This document shows, in pieces, positions 38,937 through 43,898 of a stretch of DNA of 43,898 bases. Position 1 is the first letter of the stretch, and every line of letters begins with the position of its first letter. The DNA comes from an uncultured Clostridia bacterium (GTDB taxonomy: Bacteria > Bacillota > Clostridia > Christensenellales > Aristaeellaceae). Location: contig CAKUKP010000010.1 in NCBI GenBank assembly GCA_934663625.1, forward strand, positions 1 to 43,898. Direction: 5' to 3'. The notes under the pieces are model-generated. The model was not told the DNA's origin. It saw only the letters and a program-made list of their open reading frames with translations, and did not search any database. The translations under genes and the position numbers were made by a program.

Positions 38937-40217
38937 ATGAAAGAATATACATTCCGATACGGCGACGGCACGGTGGAAATCCCGCTGGACGAGCGCTGCG
39001 TGCTGGGCGAGCTGCACGGAAACCGCGTTTTGCCCATTGGGGATATTCCCGCGGCGCTGGATGCGGCGCTGAACGCGCCGGTGAACGCGCCCGCGCTGAA
39101 GGACTGGCTTTCGCCGAACGACCGCGTCTGCCTGATCATCAGCGATATGTCGCGCTTCTGGATGCGGCAGGATCGGGTGATTCCGCCGCTGGTGGATTAT
39201 CTGAACCGCGCGGGCGTGCCGGATGCGCAGATCACGATTCTGGTGGCGAACGGAACGCACATCGGCGGCGGCGAACGCGATCTGCGCACGCTGACGACGG
39301 ACGCGATATACGATCGAATCCGCATTGTGAACCACGATTGTCTGGCGGATGATCTGGTGGAAATCGGCGTAACCTCCCTCGGCACGCCGGTGCGCATCAA
39401 TCCGATCGCGGCGCATGCGGATAAGGTGATCTGTCTCGGCGCGTGCACGCATCATGTGATGGCGGGCTTCGGCGGCGGGCGCAAGAGCATTCTGCCCGGC
39501 GTGAGCGCGATGGAAACCATCTGTCATAACCATGCGTTCGCGCTGGATCCCGCCTGCCTGCGCAGCAATCCGCGCATTGGAAACGGCAAAACGGTGGATA
39601 ATCCGCTGAACGATGATATGTGCGAAGCGGCGGGCATGGTGCGGAATCTGTACATGGTAAATCTGGTGATGAACGCCGAAATGCAGCTGGCGGAAATCTA
39701 CGCTGGGCATTATCTGAAATCGTGGCAGTGCGCGTGCGAAGCGGTGGATCGCATCTACCGCGTGGATGTGCCGGAGCGCGCGGATATGATCATCGCCAGC
39801 TGCGGCGGCTATCCGAAGGATATGTCGCTTTATCAGGGCACCAAGACGATCGATAACATCGAATTTTGCCTGAAGCCGGGCGGCACGCTGGTATTGCTGA
39901 TCGAAGCGCGCGAGGGCGGCGGACCGGCGGAATACTTCGATTGGATTCGCGATTGGACGGCGGGAACGATGGAAGCGCGCCTGCGGGCGCATTTCACGGT
40001 GCCGGGCTACATCTTTCTGCTGAACTGCGAACAGGCGAAGCGCTACAATATATTGATGCTCACGTCGGTCGCGCCGGAAACCGTTGCGCCGATGGGATTA
40101 AAGGCGTTTTCCGATGTGGAATCGCTGATGCGATGCGCGCAGCCGGCGGGCAAAAAGATCTATGTAATTCCCAACGGCAGCACGGTCGTTCCATATGTAA
40201 AGGGGGAAGAAAAATGA
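38937..40217 (+). CDS. LarA-family nickel-pincer-dependent 2-hydroxyacid racemase/epimerase
   Basis: The 426-aa protein starts at the ATG at 38937 (MKEYTFRYGDGTVEIPL), 6 nt after a GAGGGG SD; ATGs or near-starts upstream have no SD. It has the LarA landmarks: 'SDMSR' (Asp70, Arg73), His108 ('ANGTHIG'), 'THHVMAGFGGGRKSILPG' (His172/His173, Lys183) and a later His near 197-199, which correspond to the cofactor and catalytic residues of lactate racemase. LarA uses the nickel-pincer nucleotide made by LarB, LarC and LarE, none of which is in the window. Many LarA homologues act on substrates other than lactate. It is coupled to an aminotransferase, so a 2-hydroxyacid related to an amino acid is plausible. 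Confidence 0.9.
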   Translation: MKEYTFRYGDGTVEIPLDERCVLGELHGNRVLPIGDIPAALDAALNAPVNAPALKDWLSPNDRVCLIISDMSRFWMRQDRVIPPLVDYLNRAGVPDAQITILVANGTHIGGGERDLRTLTTDAIYDRIRIVNHDCLADDLVEIGVTSLGTPVRINPIAAHADKVICLGACTHHVMAGFGGGRKSILPGVSAMETICHNHAFALDPACLRSNPRIGNGKTVDNPLNDDMCEAAGMVRNLYMVNLVMNAEMQLAEIYAGHYLKSWQCACEAVDRIYRVDVPERADMIIASCGGYPKDMSLYQGTKTIDNIEFCLKPGGTLVLLIEAREGGGPAEYFDWIRDWTAGTMEARLRAHFTVPGYIFLLNCEQAKRYNILMLTSVAPETVAPMGLKAFSDVESLMRCAQPAGKKIYVIPNGSTVVPYVKGEEK

Positions 40218-41374
40218 TGCGTAAATACATTGCCGAACGGTTCCGGCATTATTCGGGCGGGCTTTCGCTGGATACGGAAGCGCTGAAGCGCTATCCCGAT
40301 GTGATTGATCTGAGCATCGGCGATACGGATTTTACCACGGACCGGCGAATCATCGATGCGGCGTATGCCGACGCCTGCGCGGGCTACACCCATTACGGCG
40401 ATCCCAAGGGCGATCCGGAGCTGATTTCCGCCATCCGCCGCGCGTGGAAGGAGGATTTCGGTCAGGATGTTTCGGAGGATGAAGTGCTGGTGACGACCTC
40501 CAGCTGCATCGGCATGTCGCAGGCGCTGATGGGCATTCTGAACCCCGACGACGAGGTGATCGTGTTCGGCCCGTATTTTGCCGATTATGCATCGCAGGCG
40601 GCGCTGGCGGGCGGGCGCGCGGTAGAGGTGATCACGCGCGAGGCCGACGGCTATCGCCCGCACGAGGATGCGATTCGCCGCGCGATCACGCCGAAAACGC
40701 GCGCGATGATCGTAAACACCCCCTGCAACCCCACCGGCGCGGCGTATGATCTGGATACGCTGCGCATGATCGTGAGGCTGGCGGAGGAATATGATCTTCT
40801 GATCCTCGCCGATGAAATCTATACGCGCTATCTCTACGATGGCGAATTCATCCCCATGCGCACGCTGCCCGGCGCGGCGGATCGCACGGTGACGCTGAAC
40901 AGCTTTTCCAAGAATTTCATGATGACCGGCTGGCGCGTGGGCTACATCATCGCGCATCCGGATCTGATCCATGTATTCAAGGCGGTCAACGATGCGCTGA
41001 CCTATTCCGCGCCCTCGATTTCCCAGCGCGCGGCGATTCGGGCGCTCTCCCTGCGCGATGAAATCGCCGAAGCCTACATCACCAAATACCGCGACCGCGT
41101 ATTTTATGCATCCGATTGCATCGAAAAGATTCCGTATCTTACGCTGCTGCGGCCGCGCGGCACGTTCTATCTCTTCCCCGGTATTTCGAAAACCGGCATG
41201 GATGATCGCGCGTTCTGCGCCTGGCTGCTGGAAAAGGCGCATCTGCTGGTTTCCCCCGGCAGCGCGTTTGGACAGGCGGGCGCGGGGCATTTCCGCATCG
41301 CCTGCACGGTCGAACCGGAAAAGCTCGCCGAGGCGATGCGCCGTCTGGCGGCGCTGACCCCTGAACTGAAATAA
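40214..41374 (+). CDS. PLP-dependent aminotransferase (class I/II)
   Basis: The 386-aa protein starts at the ATG at 40214, overlapping the LarA stop, with GGGGGAAG as SD. It has the fold-type-I pattern 'NTPCNPTGAAYD' (cofactor Asn), 'LADEIYTRY' (Asp and Tyr contacts), catalytic Lys233 in 'SFSKNFMMTGWRVGY', and 'HFRIACTV' with the substrate-carboxylate Arg. It resembles aspartate/aromatic-type aminotransferases; the substrate is not determined. With LarA it may interconvert 2-hydroxy, 2-oxo and amino acids if a dehydrogenase is present elsewhere. Confidence 0.92.
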   Translation: MMRKYIAERFRHYSGGLSLDTEALKRYPDVIDLSIGDTDFTTDRRIIDAAYADACAGYTHYGDPKGDPELISAIRRAWKEDFGQDVSEDEVLVTTSSCIGMSQALMGILNPDDEVIVFGPYFADYASQAALAGGRAVEVITREADGYRPHEDAIRRAITPKTRAMIVNTPCNPTGAAYDLDTLRMIVRLAEEYDLLILADEIYTRYLYDGEFIPMRTLPGAADRTVTLNSFSKNFMMTGWRVGYIIAHPDLIHVFKAVNDALTYSAPSISQRAAIRALSLRDEIAEAYITKYRDRVFYASDCIEKIPYLTLLRPRGTFYLFPGISKTGMDDRAFCAWLLEKAHLLVSPGSAFGQAGAGHFRIACTVEPEKLAEAMRRLAALTPELK

Positions 41375-41399
41375 TCCAAAAAGTTTACATGTATAACTA

Positions 41400-41432
41400 T
41401 TGACAGGAAAATAAATGCGCGTATAATTATAC
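41400..41432 (+). promoter_or_regulatory. ABC importer promoter with the palindrome shared with argG
   Basis: TTGACA (41400-41405), a 16-nt spacer and TATAAT (41422-41427). The -10 box is embedded in GTATAATTATAC (41421-41432), identical to the palindrome over the argG -10 box. A partial copy, ATGTATAACTAT, lies upstream at 41389-41400. Confidence 0.75.
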
Positions 41433-41470
41433 ACGAAATTTGAATGAACATACTTCGGGAGGAAAAAACA

Positions 41471-42262
41471 ATGAAAAAGATTTTTGCGTTGATGCTCTGC
41501 CTTTGCCTGATGTGCTGCGCGGCGGCTTCCGCCGAGGGCATTGTGGATACGATCAAGGAAAAGGGCGTGCTGGTGATGGGTACGGAAGCGACCTACGGCC
41601 CCTATGAATTCCTGGATGATAATGCGAACCCCATCGGCTGTGATGTATGGCTGGCGGAGCAGATTGCCGCGGAGCTGGGCGTAGAGCTTCAGGTAACGGA
41701 TATGGCGTTCGACGGCATCATCGATGCGGTCAAGACCGGCATGGTGGATATCGGCATCGCGGCGTTCACCGTGAATGAAGAGCGCGCGAAGGTGATCGAT
41801 TTTTCCCATGAATATGAAAAGAGCCAGCAGCTGCTGATCGTGCAGAAGGGCGATGCGGATAAATATACCACCGTTGAATCGCTGGCGGGCCTGAAGGTCG
41901 GCGCGCAGATGGGCACGATCCAGTCCCAGCTGATCGAAGCGGCGCTGCCGGATTCTGAGCTGTTCGAACTGGACACCTATCCGTCGCTGGCGATGGAAGT
42001 TGTGAATGGCAATATCGTCGGCTTCGTGTGCGATTACGCGGTCGGCATGGGCATGGTTGCCAGCAATGATAAGCTGGAAGCCGCGAACTTCACCTTCTCC
42101 GATGATGTGGCGACCTTCGGCAAGGCGTGCGTGATCGCGAAGGGCAACGAAGATCTGCTCGAAGTGGTCAACACCGTGATCGATCGCGTGGTCGAGGATG
42201 GCTCCTATCTGGAAAAGTTCAACGAATACAATGCGATCTGGAGCGGTGAAGCGGCGGAATAA
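41471..42262 (+). CDS. Amino-acid ABC transporter substrate-binding protein
   Basis: The 263-aa protein starts at the ATG at 41471 (MKKIFALMLCLCLMC) with a GGAGGAAA SD. A Cys-rich signal sequence ends near 'AAASA-EG'; there is no classical lipobox, so membrane attachment is uncertain. The mature part is a family-3 periplasmic-binding-protein fold: 'GVLVMGTEATYGPYEFLDD' at the ligand site, 'AGLKVGAQMGTIQSQLIE', 'FVCDYAVGMGMV'. This class binds polar amino acids. Regulation through the argG-type palindrome points to arginine or a related amino acid, by inference. The permease and ATPase genes follow. Confidence 0.94.
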   Translation: MKKIFALMLCLCLMCCAAASAEGIVDTIKEKGVLVMGTEATYGPYEFLDDNANPIGCDVWLAEQIAAELGVELQVTDMAFDGIIDAVKTGMVDIGIAAFTVNEERAKVIDFSHEYEKSQQLLIVQKGDADKYTTVESLAGLKVGAQMGTIQSQLIEAALPDSELFELDTYPSLAMEVVNGNIVGFVCDYAVGMGMVASNDKLEAANFTFSDDVATFGKACVIAKGNEDLLEVVNTVIDRVVEDGSYLEKFNEYNAIWSGEAAE

Positions 42263-42292
42263 GCGGCGAATCCATCTGAATTGATAGAATTA

Positions 42293-42326
42293 AAACCGGA
42301 AGGCTGCATATGCGGCTTTCCGGTTT
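42293..42326 (+). terminator. Hairpin between binding-protein and permease genes
   Basis: AAACCGGAA and TTCCGGTTT form the outer stem around a GGC-TGCATATGC-GGC arm. It probably attenuates or stabilises the mRNA so that more binding protein than permease is made, a common arrangement in ABC operons. Confidence 0.65.
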
Positions 42327-42375
42327 CCGAATGCTTTGGCGCGCGCGGCGTCCGCATGTATAAAAGGAGAAACCG

Positions 42376-43074
42376 ATGCAGTTTTTAATCACGATGAAGG
42401 ATCTGGTGGTTCGTTACTACCGCTTTTTTCTGGAAGGCGTCAGCAACACGCTGATCATTTCCGTATTCACCGTTCTGTTCGGCACGATTCTGGGCGTGCT
42501 GATGGCGATGGCGCGCATGAGCAAATTCAAACCGCTGAAATGGCTGGCGACGGCGTACATCGAATTCTTCCGCGGCACGCCGCTGATGGTGCAGCTGATG
42601 TTCATCTTCTACGGCCTGCCGATGATCGGCGTAACCTTCCCGAAGATCAGCTTCATCCCCGATTTCGATCGCTTTGCGGCGGGCGTGGTGGCGATGAGCC
42701 TGAACAGCTGCGCCTACGTGGCGGAAATCATCCGTTCGGGCATTCAGGCGGTGGATGTGGGGCAGATGGAAGCGGCGCGCAGCTTGGGCTTTCATCATCG
42801 CGAGGCCATGACGCTGGTGATCCTGCCGCAGGCCGTGCGCAACATTCTGCCCGCGCTGGGCAATGAATTCGTAACCATCATCAAGGAATCATCGATCGTT
42901 TCGGTCATCAGCATTGCGGATCTGATGTTCCGCGCGAAGGGCATCATCGCCAAGACCTACAGCAGCCTGGAATGTCTGGCGGTGGTCGCGATCATCTATT
43001 TCCTGCTGACCTTCCTGGGCGGGCGGCTGATTGCGCTGATGGAAAGGAGAATGTCCTATGGCAGAAAGAAATAG
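42376..43074 (+). CDS. Amino-acid ABC transporter permease (HisM/GlnP type)
   Basis: The 232-aa protein has about five membrane helices and the EAA loop 'GQMEAARSLGFHHREAMTLVILPQAVRNILPALGNE' that docks the ATPase. 'FFRGTPLMVQLMFIFYGLP' is the polar-amino-acid permease signature. An AAAAGGAGAAA SD precedes the ATG at 42376. It overlaps the ATPase gene by 17 nt. Confidence 0.96.
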   Translation: MQFLITMKDLVVRYYRFFLEGVSNTLIISVFTVLFGTILGVLMAMARMSKFKPLKWLATAYIEFFRGTPLMVQLMFIFYGLPMIGVTFPKISFIPDFDRFAAGVVAMSLNSCAYVAEIIRSGIQAVDVGQMEAARSLGFHHREAMTLVILPQAVRNILPALGNEFVTIIKESSIVSVISIADLMFRAKGIIAKTYSSLECLAVVAIIYFLLTFLGGRLIALMERRMSYGRKK

Positions 43075-43798
43075 CATGATCGAGGTGCGAAACCTGACCA
43101 AGCGCTTCGGCGCGGTGCGCGTGCTGAATGATATCTCCACCAGCTTTGCGGCAGGCGAGGTCGTGAGCATCATCGGCCCCTCCGGCGGCGGAAAGAGCAC
43201 GTTTTTGCGCTGCCTGAATTTGCTGGAAACGCCCACTTCGGGGCAGGTGCTGGTGGATGGAACGGATATCTGCGGCAAGGGCGCGGATGTGGATCGCCTG
43301 CGCCAGAAGATGGGCATGGTGTTTCAGCAGTTCAATCTGTTTGAAAATATGAATGTGCAGCGCAATCTGGTCGTCGCGCCGATGCGCATTTTGAAAATGC
43401 CGAAGGAAGAAGCCGAGGAAAAGGCGGCGCAGCTTCTGAAGCGCGTCGGCCTGTATGATAAGCTGCTCGCCTACCCCAGCCAGCTTTCCGGCGGCCAGAA
43501 GCAGCGCATCGCCATCGTGCGTGCGCTGATGATGAATCCGGAGGTCATGCTCTTCGATGAACCGACCAGCGCGCTCGATCCGGAAATGATCGGCGAAGTC
43601 CTTTCGGTAATGAAGGCGCTCGCCGAGGATGGCATGACGATGATCGTCGTGACCCATGAAATGCGCTTCGCGCGCGAGGTCAGCGGCCGCACGCTGTTCC
43701 TGGACGGCGGCAAAATCGAGGAAGATAAACCCTCGAAGGAGCTGTTCAACCATCCGGAAAGCCCGCGCCTGATCAGCTTCCTGGAAAAGGTGCTGTAA
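43058..43798 (+). CDS. Amino-acid ABC transporter ATP-binding protein (GlnQ/ArtP type)
   Basis: The 246-aa ATPase has Walker A GPSGGGKST near residues 40-48, a Q-loop 'GMVFQQFNLFENM', the ABC signature LSGGQKQR, Walker B 'VMLFDEPTSALDPE', and a switch His in 'VVTHEMRFA'. These match the polar-amino-acid importer subfamily. The ATG at 43058 follows AAGGAG inside the permease gene. It is the last gene of the unit and is followed by a terminator. Confidence 0.97.
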   Translation: MAERNSMIEVRNLTKRFGAVRVLNDISTSFAAGEVVSIIGPSGGGKSTFLRCLNLLETPTSGQVLVDGTDICGKGADVDRLRQKMGMVFQQFNLFENMNVQRNLVVAPMRILKMPKEEAEEKAAQLLKRVGLYDKLLAYPSQLSGGQKQRIAIVRALMMNPEVMLFDEPTSALDPEMIGEVLSVMKALAEDGMTMIVVTHEMRFAREVSGRTLFLDGGKIEEDKPSKELFNHPESPRLISFLEKVL

Positions 43799-43832
43799 GT
43801 CGCATAGAATAGAATAAGGTAAGAATAATCAT

Positions 43833-43857
43833 CCACCGGCGTAGCCGGTGGTTTTTC
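43833..43857 (+). terminator. Rho-independent terminator of the ABC importer operon
   Basis: CCACCGGC-GTA-GCCGGTGG followed by TTTTT: an 8-bp GC stem with a 3-nt loop, 34 nt after the stop codon. The remaining 41 nt include GCGGGCAAAGCCC, reminiscent of the repeat tail module, but are too short to classify. Confidence 0.9.
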
Positions 43858-43898
43858 ATATGCGGGCAAAGCCCTAGAATACTAGCAGCGCCCTCGCA

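Noticed and set aside
1..43898. tRNA or rRNA genes
   Set aside because: I looked for GGTTCGAATCC-type T-arms and conserved rRNA stretches and saw none. A tRNAscan-SE or barrnap run would settle it.

Overview
The window reads as the replication-origin region of a GC-rich, monoderm Bacillota/Clostridia-type bacterium, probably a gut anaerobe. The evidence is dnaA-dnaN with DnaA boxes, two perfect parS sites about 15 kb away, strong Shine-Dalgarno (SD) sequences, and families typical of Clostridia: SpoIIIE/FtsK, CvpA, a YycJ-type metallo-hydrolase, DUF421+DUF4363, AgrC-like kinase with LytTR regulator, MoxR-DUF58-transglutaminase, DUF5711 and bacterial SH3 proteins. A Christensenellales-like lineage is possible but is only a guess. 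I saw no tRNA, rRNA, CRISPR array, transposase or prophage.

Layout. 1-1108: a partial SH3-repeat secreted protein (minus), then the dnaA promoter with DnaA boxes. 1109-6740: dnaA, a compact oriC-like unwinding region, dnaN, mnmE (where recF is usual), a serine O-acetyltransferase and a TrmH-type rRNA methylase. 7333-10147: L-fucose isomerase divergent from an AraC regulator. 10711-16770 (all minus): rimO-ftsK, cvpA and a DUF5711 protein. 16937-17021: parS pair. 17039-19763: radical SAM protein, YycJ-like hydrolase, unknown membrane protein. 19805-23046 (minus): argH, argG, tadA. 23415-26747: DUF4363/DUF421 divergent from a LytTR two-component pair. 27666-30846 (minus): HD hydrolase, UPF0173 hydrolase, unknown protein, bifunctional NAD(P)HX repair enzyme. 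31060-35569: moxR-DUF58-transglutaminase operon. 35600-38684: a locally AT-richer accessory stretch with a SLOG protein, XRE regulator, DUF4143 ATPase and a small SH3 protein. 38937-43798: LarA-type racemase plus aminotransferase, then a polar amino-acid ABC importer.

The most unusual content is not coding. Four intergenic blocks (about 6717-7331, 10148-10730, 23100-23350, 26748-27655) and one isolated hairpin (35586-35615) are built from hairpin modules. Loops and flanks are conserved, while the stems differ wholesale from copy to copy and stay complementary. One module of about 105 nt is inserted at the equivalent apical loop of other hairpins three times, and one of those copies carries a further insertion in its own loop. 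The modules sit at gene 3' ends and supply the last codons or stop codon of trmH, rimO and fucI, and they overlap the end of the SLOG gene. No mobilising enzyme is visible here, so the mechanism is open.

A second connection is regulatory: the same 12-bp palindrome, GTATAATTATAC, covers the -10 box of both argG and the amino-acid ABC importer, which suggests shared control by an arginine-type repressor.
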